From Pseudomonadota bacterium (lineage in GTDB: Bacteria > Pseudomonadota > Gammaproteobacteria > Burkholderiales > Burkholderiaceae_E), in assembly GCA_023388075.1 (NCBI GenBank), contig JAEWGX010000099.1, positions 1-29,647 on the forward strand: a DNA stretch of 29,647 nucleotides, written 5' to 3'. The stretch's first letter is position 1; each line of letters begins with the position of its first letter. This document shows, one piece after another, positions 21,286 to 28,145 of the stretch. Position numbers and translations under genes: made by a program. A model generated the notes under the pieces. The model did no database searches. It saw nothing but the letters and a program-made list of their open reading frames with translations, and was not told the origin of the DNA.

Positions 21286-21740
21286 GGGCCGAAGGCTCTC
21301 TTCCGGACCTCACGGTCCGCAGCCCGTTGTCCGCCTGGCGCGGCGCGTTCGAGGCCGAGGTAGCGCTGGGCAACCACGTCCCCGCCGCATTCGAGTGGCG
21401 GCCCGAAGCGCACCTGCTCAAGTTCATCGAGGGCAAGCTCGGCAACAGCACCGAGGTCGCTAGGTCGCCGCTGTTGGTCGCCGCGCGCAGGGACATCGTT
21501 GCTGCCGTCGGCCGTCGCCGCGCCTACTTCGACGCGATGGTGGCCCAGCAGCTCAAGTGGAAGCGCGAGCGCGAGGCCCGCGAGGCCCCCGGCGAGGTCG
21601 AAGAGACCGTCGTCGACGAGCGCAGCACGCTGCCGATCGAAGGCCTTGAGTCGCACGAGATGACCGCCGCCGAGGTCGCTGAGTCGAAGGTGATCCCGTT
21701 TCCGAAACCCACCCGCGCAAGGAGCGCGAAAGTCGCATGA
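21282..21740 (+). CDS. Unrecognised 152-residue element protein
   Basis: First larger gene of the rightward operon; I do not recognise a family. From GTG 21282 it is soluble, charged and largely helical, with a W-R-P-E-A-H-L-L-K-F-I-E-G segment near residue 45, a basic K-W-K-R-E-R-E-A-R-E stretch near residue 90, an acidic E-V-E-E-T-V-V-D-E part and a basic tail (K-P-T-R-A-R-S-A-K). The frame is open to a GTG at 21216 without a ribosome site; the GTGA overlap with the leader ORF favours 21282. The stop overlaps the next ATG (ATGA). Position upstream of the primase suggests a role in replication or its control. Confidence 0.65.
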   Translation: MRAEGSLPDLTVRSPLSAWRGAFEAEVALGNHVPAAFEWRPEAHLLKFIEGKLGNSTEVARSPLLVAARRDIVAAVGRRRAYFDAMVAQQLKWKREREAREAPGEVEETVVDERSTLPIEGLESHEMTAAEVAESKVIPFPKPTRARSAKVA

Positions 21741-22252
21741 ACCACAACCCCACAAGACCCGACCTGATCGCCGCCCGCGGTCGCACCGTGACGCCGCGCG
21801 ACGCGGCGACTGCGATCGCCCACCTGGCGGAAGCTAAGCGGCTGATGACGCTCGCACATAGCGCGCTCGCGTACGGCGACGAGAACGTGCCGGATAGGAG
21901 CAGCCTGACCGTGAGAGGCGATCGCCGGTTCAGCAAGATCATCAACGAGGCCGGCCTGCTCGCGTACGGCATCGAGGACGTCTACCTCGAAGCGGTCCGC
22001 AAGGCGTACGGCAAGGACGCTAGCACTAGCTGCCCGCTGTTCGCAGGGACGACGGCAAGCGCGGAGCGGATTAGCGCGTTCGTCGAAACGATCGAAGCCG
22101 AGGGGCTCGACGCGGCCAACGCCAAGGTGCAGGAGATGCGCGCTGCGGAGGACGCACGTCGCAGGGCTGCCGAGATCAGGGAACGCGAGGAGCGCGAGGC
22201 GCAGCTCAAGGCGCTCGACGCCAGGCTCGGGCTCGTGGGAGAAGCAGCATGA
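21737..22252 (+). CDS. Unrecognised 171-residue element protein with coiled-coil C-terminus
   Basis: No family recognised. Residues ~20-60 contain A-A-T-A-I-A-H-L-A-E-A-K-R-L-M-T-L-A-H-S, followed by R-F-S-K-I-I-N-E-A-G-L-L. The last ~50 residues (R-R-R-A-A-E-I-R-E-R-E-E-R-E-A-Q-L-K) are a charged, probable coiled coil. It is joined to both neighbours by ATGA overlaps, so it belongs to the replication operon. Confidence 0.7.
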   Translation: MNHNPTRPDLIAARGRTVTPRDAATAIAHLAEAKRLMTLAHSALAYGDENVPDRSSLTVRGDRRFSKIINEAGLLAYGIEDVYLEAVRKAYGKDASTSCPLFAGTTASAERISAFVETIEAEGLDAANAKVQEMRAAEDARRRAAEIREREEREAQLKALDARLGLVGEAA

Positions 22253-22575
22253 ACACGCACACCTCCTCCGAGGTCGGCCGCAAGGCGAACCTCGACGCGA
22301 CGATCGCGATCATTCTCGACATGGTCCGCGCAGGAGCAGTCGGGTTCGATGAGTCGCGCGGCCACCTGTACCACAAGCAGGTCGCGGGAAGGCCCGCGCT
22401 CCACGCGGCCGATCGCGAGATCGTCTCAGCAATCGCGACTCGCGGCTGCCGCGTGCCGCACGTCACCACGGTCGCGCGAGCGATCGAAGTCGCGGAAGCT
22501 CCCCTCCGCGCCGTCCATCCGGTTCGCATCAGCGGCCAGAACAACAGGAACGTGTCCCATGAATCCATCGTCTGA
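22249..22575 (+). CDS. Unrecognised 108-residue element protein
   Basis: No family recognised. The N-terminal half (K-A-N-L-D-A-T-I-A-I-I-L-D-M-V-R-A-G-A-V-G-F-D) looks like a helix-turn-helix-sized helical unit, followed by G-H-L-Y-H-K-Q-V-A-G-R-P-A-L. It overlaps the previous gene by 4 nt (ATGA) and the primase-helicase gene start by 17 nt. A small DNA-binding or primase-accessory role is possible but only inferred from position. Confidence 0.7.
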   Translation: MNTHTSSEVGRKANLDATIAIILDMVRAGAVGFDESRGHLYHKQVAGRPALHAADREIVSAIATRGCRVPHVTTVARAIEVAEAPLRAVHPVRISGQNNRNVSHESIV

Positions 22576-25117
22576 AGCAGCACTCGCAGTAGACCCCGTT
22601 GCGCTCCTCGCGCCGATCACCGAACGCGTATACCTCGGACATCGCGCGATCGCCCTACCGGGCAAGCCCGCGGCCTGGACCGACAAGCCGCTGACCAAGG
22701 CCAACCTCGCGAAGCACGTCGACCCGAGCAGCGGGATCAAGTTCGGCTGCTGCCCGATCCCGCCGGGCACGAACACCACGCGGCTCGCGCTCCTCGATCT
22801 CGACAGCCACAAGGGAGAGACTGCCTGGCCGCAGATGGTCGAGACCGCGCGCCGCATCGCGACGACCGCGGTCGTGGACTTCGGGGTCGACTTGGTTCCG
22901 TTCCGGTCGAGCGGCGGCAGCGGCCTGCACCTAATCGCCTTGTGGGACGAGCCGCAGGACGCGTACAGCGTGCGCGCGCTGCTGATAGACATCCTGGCTG
23001 CCTGCGGCTTCAAGAACGGCACTGCAGGAGTCGCCACCGGCCAGATCGAGGTATTCCCGAAGCAGCACAGCGTTCCGGCTGACGGCTTCGGCAACATGTT
23101 CGTCCTGCCGTTCGCCGGCAAGTCCGTCGGGCTCGACGCGTCTACGTTCGAGCCGATCGATGCGACCGCGGTCGCCTGGACGGTGTCCGACCCAGTGGCC
23201 GTGCGCGAGAGGCCGACTCCAGCGCGGCCCGTCGTCGGAGAGCAGCTCGGAGAGGGGGCGATCGGTTCGATGCTTGAGAGCCTGCCTGTCGACGATCACG
23301 ACCGGGATCAGTACCTGGCGATTCTCCAGGGCGTGCACCATGCCACCGGCGGCAGCGAGGAAGGGTTCCAGCTCTTCCAGGCCTGCTACAGCAGCCGCTG
23401 GGAGAAGTGGGGCGAGAAGGCGGCTGCCGACGATCGAAAGAACTGGGACTCGACGCGGCTTGATCGCGACGGCGCGATGGTCACGATCGGCACGGTCATG
23501 AAGCTCGCGCGCGAGGCCGGCTGGCAGGAGGACGTCAGCGACCGGTTCGAGATCCTCCCTGACTTCACCGCCGAGGAGGAGAAGGAGCAGTCCGACCTCC
23601 GGGAGCGCAACGCGAAGGCGCTCACCAAGCAGGCGATCGAGAAGGCGAAGGGCGAGAGCAGCAAGGTCATCGCACGACACGCCACGACCGATCTGAAGAA
23701 CGCCGAGCGGCTGCAGCGCCAGTTCGGCGCCGGCCTGACGTTCATGCGTGGTCGTTGGCACTCGTGGTCCGGTACGCATTGGGCACCGGTGGACGACGAT
23801 GCATTCCGCAAGGCCTGCAACCTCTCTGCAGTGATCCATGCCGAAGCGCAGGCGCTCCTCGACAAGGTGTCGAGCACAGCAACCGACGAAGAGCGAAAGG
23901 CCTCAGAGAACGTGGCCTCGGCGCTGCGGAAGTGGGCTCACACCTCCGAGAGCGTTGGCCGCATCGAGGCCGCGGTACGGATGCTGCAGCGGTTCAGCAC
24001 CGTCGATAAGGAGCCGGACGAGGATCCGTGGCTGCTCAATGCGAGGAACGGGACGATCGATCTTCGTACCGGCGAGATTCGGCCGCACGCGCGCGGTGAC
24101 CTGATCACCCGACTGATCGACGTCGATTTCGATCCCAAGGCGCGATCGCCGATGTTCGAGCAGTTCTTGCACGACATCATGCCTGACGAGGCGACCGTGC
24201 AGTTCCTCCAGCGGTGGTTCGGGTACTGCGCCACCGGCGACATTTCGGAGCAGAAGTTCGCCGTGCATTGGGGCACCGGTGGGAACGGGAAGTCAACGCT
24301 GATCGAGGCGATCGAGAGCGTGCTCGGCCCATACGCCAGCCGTGGAAGCGAGGATCTCATGACCGGGACCGGCGAGGTGAAGGGCTATGCCATCGCGGCG
24401 TTGGCCGGCGGGCGCATGGTCACGGCGAGCGAGACCGCCGAGGGGGCGCCGCTGCGGGAGTCCACGATCAAGAACGTGACGGGGGATGCGCTGCTGACGG
24501 GTAGGTTCCTATACCGCGACCCGTTCACGTTCCGGCCGACTCACAAGCTCCAGCTCCTGACGAACCACAAGCCGACCATCAAGGGGCAGGACCGCGGCAT
24601 GTGGCGCCGAGTGCTGCTCGTGCCCTATCGGGCGTCCTACGGTTCGCAGGAGGAGGTCGGCGAGGGTAAGGCTCAGAAGACTGGCGATCCCGGGTTGCCA
24701 GCGAAGCTCGCCACCGAGCGCGCCGGCATCCTGGCTTGGCTGGTGGCTGGCGCGATCGATTGGCAGGCGAAGCGCCTGCGCGCGCCCGCTTCTGTGCTGG
24801 CCGCCGTGGGTGACTACCAGGAAGAGCAGGACCGCGTCGGGCACTTCCTAGCGGAGCGGTGCGAGCTGGGTGCGGACTACTCGGTGCCTCTGCTGGCAAG
24901 CAGCGGCTTCGACGAGGGGCTGTATCCGACATACGTCGGCTGGGCGAAGTCCTGCGGCTACCTACCGGTGAACCGGCAGCGTTTCGAGCAACTCGTGGAA
25001 GGGCGGGTGCAGGGCTACCGGAAAAGCACTCGGAAGGTGACGACCCTCGGCGGGAAGCGGCAGACGGTGACGCTGGTCCACGGTCTGAGATTGCAGGACG
25101 AGGAGATCGGAGGATGA
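22559..25117 (+). CDS. Primase-helicase: AEP-like primase plus P4/D5-type SF3 helicase
   Basis: An 852-residue replication protein. The N-terminal part has archaeo-eukaryotic-primase-like motifs: D80-L-D82 (L-L-D-L-D-S-H-K), then S-S-G-G-S-G-L-H124 and I-E-V-F-P-K-Q. The middle carries a D5_N-type region (W-L-L-N-A-R-N-G-T-I-D-L-R-T-G). The C-terminal SF3 helicase has Walker A G572-T-G-G-N-G-K578-S-T, the acidic V-T-A-S-E block, sensor T-N-H-K-P and R-G-M-W-R-R. A single chain with priming and unwinding activity is what drives autonomous replication of P4-like satellites and many prophages. Start is ATG 22559, overlapping the previous gene by 17 nt; its stop overlaps the next ATG. Origin-like iterons lie just downstream at 25132-25240. 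Confidence 0.9.
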   Translation: MNPSSEAALAVDPVALLAPITERVYLGHRAIALPGKPAAWTDKPLTKANLAKHVDPSSGIKFGCCPIPPGTNTTRLALLDLDSHKGETAWPQMVETARRIATTAVVDFGVDLVPFRSSGGSGLHLIALWDEPQDAYSVRALLIDILAACGFKNGTAGVATGQIEVFPKQHSVPADGFGNMFVLPFAGKSVGLDASTFEPIDATAVAWTVSDPVAVRERPTPARPVVGEQLGEGAIGSMLESLPVDDHDRDQYLAILQGVHHATGGSEEGFQLFQACYSSRWEKWGEKAAADDRKNWDSTRLDRDGAMVTIGTVMKLAREAGWQEDVSDRFEILPDFTAEEEKEQSDLRERNAKALTKQAIEKAKGESSKVIARHATTDLKNAERLQRQFGAGLTFMRGRWHSWSGTHWAPVDDDAFRKACNLSAVIHAEAQALLDKVSSTATDEERKASENVASALRKWAHTSESVGRIEAAVRMLQRFSTVDKEPDEDPWLLNARNGTIDLRTGEIRPHARGDLITRLIDVDFDPKARSPMFEQFLHDIMPDEATVQFLQRWFGYCATGDISEQKFAVHWGTGGNGKSTLIEAIESVLGPYASRGSEDLMTGTGEVKGYAIAALAGGRMVTASETAEGAPLRESTIKNVTGDALLTGRFLYRDPFTFRPTHKLQLLTNHKPTIKGQDRGMWRRVLLVPYRASYGSQEEVGEGKAQKTGDPGLPAKLATERAGILAWLVAGAIDWQAKRLRAPASVLAAVGDYQEEQDRVGHFLAERCELGADYSVPLLASSGFDEGLYPTYVGWAKSCGYLPVNRQRFEQLVEGRVQGYRKSTRKVTTLGGKRQTVTLVHGLRLQDEEIGG

Positions 25118-25338
25118 GCGCAGCGATTCAAGTGTCCACCCTGTCCACCTTTAACCCCTGTTTTCAAGAAGTCCTACGTGAGAAGAATCCTATAGAGGAA
25201 GTCATGGAAACCGGGAGTTTAGGGTGGACAGGGTGGACACCCCTCGACGGCACCGCATGGTCGCGGCAACCGACGATCCGCGCGATCGGATCGCACCCGG
25301 CGATCGCGGTTGTCCAGTGCCCGAGGGTGTCGTCATGA
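25114..25338 (+). CDS. Small 74-residue ORF containing the origin iterons
   Basis: The ORF is bounded by ATGA overlaps at both ends (25114-25117 with the primase-helicase gene, 25335-25338 with the next gene), which argues that it is translated. Its sequence is shaped by the iterons within it, which encode V-S-T-L-S-T-F and G-W-T-G-W-T-P. I recognise no family. It may be a real small protein or just an open frame across the origin that keeps translation coupled. Confidence 0.45.
   Translation: MSAAIQVSTLSTFNPCFQEVLREKNPIEEVMETGSLGWTGWTPLDGTAWSRQPTIRAIGSHPAIAVVQCPRVSS
25132..25240. repeat. Origin-like iterons: four TGTCCACC copies in two inverted pairs
   Basis: The left arm GTGTCCACCCTGTCCACC (25132-25149) is a perfect 18-bp reverse complement of the right arm GGTGGACAGGGTGGACAC (25223-25240). 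Each arm has two TGTCCACC units 9 bp apart (25133, 25142; 25223, 25232). The 73 nt between the arms is visibly richer in A/T (about 45% GC by hand count), and the arms extend inward imperfectly (T-T-T-A-A-C-C versus C-T-A-A-A-C-T). From memory, the P4 alpha primase-helicase recognises TGTTCACC iterons at its origin, one base different. Position next to a P4-type primase-helicase gene makes this the likely origin of replication. Confidence 0.75.
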
Positions 25339-25709
25339 TTCGCCGCCCCGACGCCGACGGACCGGCGCCGAATCCCCACGCCCAGCGGACACACACGGTC
25401 CTCGATCGCGAGGCCTTCCCGGTGCTGCGCGACGCGAAGGGGCGGTTCGTCCGCGGGACGGCTCCGGGCCCCGGCCCCCGTCGCACTGCCGGCATGTCCA
25501 GGCATCTGCTGCGGTCGATGCTGGTGTCCGCGCCCGAGGTCACGAAGAAGATGACCCTGGACTTCGTCAATCGCGCGGTGGCGAACCGCCTGATCGGGAT
25601 CAACGCCGGCGAGCGCATCCGCGGCGCGGTCCGCCGGAACGAGCTGGCGCTTGACCTAAATCTGGTGCTGCCGAGGCAGCCGGCCCGGGCGGAGGGGCGC
25701 CAGCGATGA
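25335..25709 (+). CDS. Unrecognised 124-residue element protein
   Basis: Starts at ATG 25335 (ATGA overlap with the previous ORF) and ends overlapping the next start (ATGA). The N-terminal third contains L-R-D-A-K-G-R-F-V-R-G-T-A-P-G-P-G-P-R, similar in style to the G-R-F-x-x-G-x-x-G-x-P-G segment at the start of DUF5681-like phage proteins, followed by a basic helical part (V-T-K-K-M-T-L-D-F-V-N-R-A-V-A-N-R). I do not assign a function. Confidence 0.65.
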   Translation: MIRRPDADGPAPNPHAQRTHTVLDREAFPVLRDAKGRFVRGTAPGPGPRRTAGMSRHLLRSMLVSAPEVTKKMTLDFVNRAVANRLIGINAGERIRGAVRRNELALDLNLVLPRQPARAEGRQR

Positions 25710-25897
25710 GAACGATCAACACGCTCGCGGACCAGGCACGACAGGCAGCGCGTATCGCGCGCGCCGGCCGCGCGCTCGGGCTGGCGCCGTCTGAGACCGC
25801 CGAGGCCGCCGCGGCGCTCCAGGCAAGCATGGACGAGCTGCAGAGCCGCCTATGCCGCTACGAGGGGCGTCAGGCGCTGCGCCGCGCGCACCGCTGA
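25706..25897 (+). CDS. Unrecognised 63-residue helical protein
   Basis: Short alanine- and arginine-rich helical ORF (L-A-D-Q-A-R-Q-A-A-R-I-A-R-A-G-R-A, M-D-E-L-Q-S-R-L). It overlaps the previous gene as ATGA. Its stop TGA (25895-25897) is followed immediately by a protein-like continuation in the +1 frame, so the 3' end may be frameshifted. No family recognised. Confidence 0.5.
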   Translation: MRTINTLADQARQAARIARAGRALGLAPSETAEAAAALQASMDELQSRLCRYEGRQALRRAHR

Positions 25898-26003
25898 TGT
25901 CCTCGACGCCGTCGACCAAGTCACCGAGGAGGAAAACGACCCCGCTGATCGGCGGCTGGCGGCTCTCCGCGCGACCCGGCGCCCGGCCTCCAAAGAGGTG
26001 TGA
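25893..26003 (+). pseudogene. Protein-like continuation in the +1 frame, no start codon
   Basis: From 25893 the frame reads A-D-V-L-D-A-V-D-Q-V-T-E-E-E-N-D-P-A-D-R and continues to TGA 26001-26003. The composition is acidic and helical, unlike the alternative frame (ATG 25897 to 26043), which is arginine/proline-rich and looks spurious. No in-frame start exists upstream, so it is either the frameshifted tail of the 63-residue ORF or a decayed gene. Its stop overlaps the next GTG (GTGA). Confidence 0.35.
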
Positions 26004-26107
26004 CGATAGGCACTCGCGCCTGGCGAACCAATGGGCTGGTTGACCCCGGCACCTGGGCTCGGCTCATAGCGTTGCGAGAAATCGATCTGGCGAAACTGCA
26101 TCCTTAA
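26000..26107 (+). CDS. Possible 35-residue last gene of the replication operon
   Basis: GTG 26000 overlaps the previous stop as GTGA and runs to TAA 26105-26107: T-I-G-T-R-A-W-R-T-N-G-L-V-D-P then L-I-A-L-R-E-I-D-L-A-K-L-H-P. It ends directly at a hairpin. Composition is protein-like, but nothing is recognised and it is very short. Confidence 0.35.
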   Translation: MTIGTRAWRTNGLVDPGTWARLIALREIDLAKLHP

Positions 26108-26129
26108 CTCCGGCCATCAATCCGGAGTT
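26106..26129 (+). terminator. Hairpin at the end of the replication operon
   Basis: AACTCCGG (26106-26113) and CCGGAGTT (26122-26129) form a perfect 8-bp stem with an 8-nt loop, starting within the last stop codon. No T-run follows, so it is a terminator-like or 3'-protecting hairpin rather than a textbook intrinsic terminator. Confidence 0.55.
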
Positions 26130-26289
26130 GGGGGCGCGCTCCGTAGGCTGCGCTGGCGTAAGATAGTTGTTTCTGACCGGTCAAGATAATTGCCGCTGGC
26201 TAACACGCCCCTCGTCGTCCTTGACGTCCAACCTCCGGCTGCCGCCGCAATCCGCGCGGCCGAGGCCGAGGAGCACCAACCATGACGAC

Positions 26290-26492
26290 CGACTCGCCAG
26301 CCGATCCTGCAGCGTCTGGAAGGAGCGCTCGACCCGCCCCTTGGCCTGGGGGCTGCGCGCCAGGATCGGTTCGATGTCCAAGGCGCGGATCGCCCGCTCG
26401 AACTGCGTCGGGACCGGGTTCTCCAGGTCGTGCTTGGTGAAGATGCTGTGCCGGTGGCTGTAGAACACTACCGGCCTGCCCAAAGCGATCCT
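26290..26492 (-). pseudogene. ISNCY-type (IS1202-like) transposase fragment
   Basis: Only ~65 residues of the DDE catalytic region survive: L-G-R-P-V-V-F-Y-S-H-R-H-S-I-F, then T-Q-F-E-R-A-I-R-A-L-D-I-E, then S-P-Q-A-K-G-R-V-E-R-S-F-Q-T-L-Q-D-R-L, which is highly typical of ISNCY transposases. The glutamate of the catalytic triad lies in K-G-R-V-E-R. Both ends are lost; after the Q-D-R-L the frame continues into unrelated sequence. No terminal inverted repeats found. Confidence 0.8.
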
Positions 26493-26625
26493 TCAGTAGA
26501 ACCACCTCCTGAATGCGCTTAGCAAGCAACTTCTTAAGCTTCGCGTTCTCGAACTCCAACGCTTTCAGGCGTCTGACGTCTTTGGGTTGCCGCTCGCCGA
26601 GGTGCTTGCGCCAGGCCGACAGCCG
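26487..26625 (-). pseudogene. IS3-family OrfA fragment
   Basis: The minus-strand frame reads L-S-A-W-R-K-H-L-G-E-R-Q-P-K-D-V-R-R-L-K, then A-L-E-F-E-N-A-K-L-K-K-L-L-A-K-R, the leucine-zipper end of IS3-family OrfA following its helix-turn-helix. The N-terminal helix-turn-helix is missing or frame-broken and OrfB is absent. It joins the ISNCY fragment almost directly, so two unrelated IS relics sit end to end. Confidence 0.7.
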
Positions 26626-27226
26626 TGCAGCATTTGCTCGTGATCTTGTTCGTCTTGGCCGAAGTCACCGACGTCTTGTCGGCTTCGCGACCCGACCCTG
26701 CAGCACTTCCGTCCGTCCCATCGAGGCCCCTTCTTGGATCTCTACGACCCGCATTTGCTGCAGGACGGACAAGATCGGATACCGAAGTGTTGACAGATCT
26801 TGGGGCAAATGGGAGCATGCACCCTGGTCGGATCGCGAAAGCGGCTATGTTGTCGACAGTCCGGAGCATCAAGCGCGGAACCACCTGGCCTTGTCAAGGT
26901 GTCTTCACTCCGCTGGGGTCAAGCGCGAATGACTTTGATGCATGACTTTGCTCAGCGCGCGGTGAGCGATCTGGAGGCGGTTCTCTCCGCCATCCCCGAA
27001 CTGGCCACGGTACTTGCCCGCACAGCGAAACCGCTGCACTGCCCGAAATGGCCGAGCAGGTGCCGCGTCCGAGATGCGGTTCCATTCGTACCCGCAACCA
27101 TGGGTTCCCGGAACCGCTGGTTGCGAACGACCTCGCTGCGTCGTGCAGCTACTTCGAGATGCCCGCGCGAGATCAAGCGCGCGGAGCTGGACGCTGAGCA
27201 ACCGTTGCTAGTAGGGCAATGCGGTC
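26626..27226. other. Unassigned decayed stretch
   Basis: About 600 nt with several overlapping open frames on both strands, none with convincing start, ribosome site or recognisable motif. GC and codon pattern are less regular than in flanking genes. It is best read as residue of past insertions and deletions between the IS fragments and the CobW pseudogene. Confidence 0.4.
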
Positions 27227-28071
27227 ATGACACACAGCTACCGGATTCCGATCCATCTGCTGACTGGCTTTCTTGGCAGCGGCAAGACGACGTTGCTGAC
27301 GGCGATGCTGCGCGATCCCAGCATGCAACGCACGGCCGTAATCGTCAACGAGTTCGGCGAGCTCGGGCTCGATCACATGCTGGTTGCCTCCGGCGTGCAG
27401 GACACGGTGTTGCTCGACTCCGGCTGTCTGTACTCGCTCAATGGCGACGAGATCCAGGACACGCTGATGCTGCTCCGCGCTCTACGTCAGCGTGGTGAAG
27501 TGGCGGCCTTCGATCGCGTCATCATCGAGACCTCCGGGCTGGCCGATCCGGTCCCGGTACTGCAACCGCTGCTGACTTCGCCGCTGATCGGGCGTCGCGC
27601 CGTCGACCCGCGCCCAGCATGCCCCGATCCGCACGCCAAGGCTTGCGGTGCAGCAGCCGGAGCATCTACTCAGTCTGACGGCAGGCGACGCGCTCTCTAT
27701 GCCGCTCTCGGAAAGGGCGCTGAGCGGCGCCGCGGGCGAGTCCCTGGCACACAACCACGCTCACAATCACTCATACGGGAGCTCCTCACACGTGCTGCGT
27801 CCCACCGGCGCGGTGTTCTGGGAAGCGTACGCGCAGTGGCTAGCCGGAATGCGGCAGTTCGACGGCAGCCAACTGCTAGCGCACCAAAGGCGTGTTGCGC
27901 CTCGAGGACGGGGACTGGCGCGTCGACAGGGGGGTGCAGCACGCGTTCTCGCTGCCGGCTCCCTACGGCGGCCCACTGGCCACGCCGTTCGTCGTGATGA
28001 TCACGCAGGCCCTGGACGAAACCCGCCTGCGTGCGTGTGCGCAGCCGCTGCTTAATAGGGCCACAGGTTGA
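27227..28071 (+). pseudogene. CobW/G3E-family GTPase, broken
   Basis: The first ~110 codons are a good CobW N-terminus: P-loop G-F-L-G-S-G-K-T-T-L-L, N-E-F-G-E-L-G-L-D, G-C-L-Y (a degenerate C-x-C-C metal motif) and I-I-E-T-S-G-L-A-D-P. Near 27595 the frame is lost and the middle of the G domain, including the T-K-x-D guanine motif, is absent. The C-terminal part reappears in the next frame from ~27640 (Q-Q-P-E-H-L-L-S-L-T, H-N-H-A-H-N-H, F-W-E-A-Y-A-Q-W-L), shifts again near 27890 (V-L-R-L-E-D-G-D-W-R-V-D) and ends at TGA 28069-28071. Intact relatives insert metals or serve metal homeostasis. This copy should be non-functional. Confidence 0.85.
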
Positions 28072-28145
28072 TCGGCACTGCGGCGGATTCGACGATGCGA
28101 TGGAACTACACTGCAAAACCACAAGAATGATCGAGTGAGAGCCAC

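Larger units (their letters stand above)
17700..26129 (+). mobile_element. Integrated satellite-like element (left end and core; right end not seen)
   Basis: The block starts at the tRNA-Asn fragment and contains an integrase, a ribbon-helix-helix repressor, a long acidic protein, a tightly overlapping set of small unrecognised genes, a primase-helicase and origin-like iterons, ending with a hairpin at 26106-26129. No structural, packaging or conjugation gene is recognisable. Gene order (integrase, regulator, primase-helicase with adjacent origin repeats) fits a P4-like phage satellite or an autonomously replicating integrative island. The right boundary is uncertain: the decayed IS region and the CobW and FAD genes could be cargo or chromosome. 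Confidence 0.75.

Noticed and set aside
25897..26043. ORF starting at the TGATG junction after the 63-residue gene
   Set aside because: Although the TGATG overlap is attractive, the product is Arg/Pro/Ser-rich and unlike a protein, while the neighbouring frame is acidic and helical and leads to the coupled GTG and hairpin.
26800..27498. Plus-strand ORF of 232 codons overlapping the CobW start
   Set aside because: Composition is irregular and its 3' half is the CobW P-loop region read in the wrong frame.
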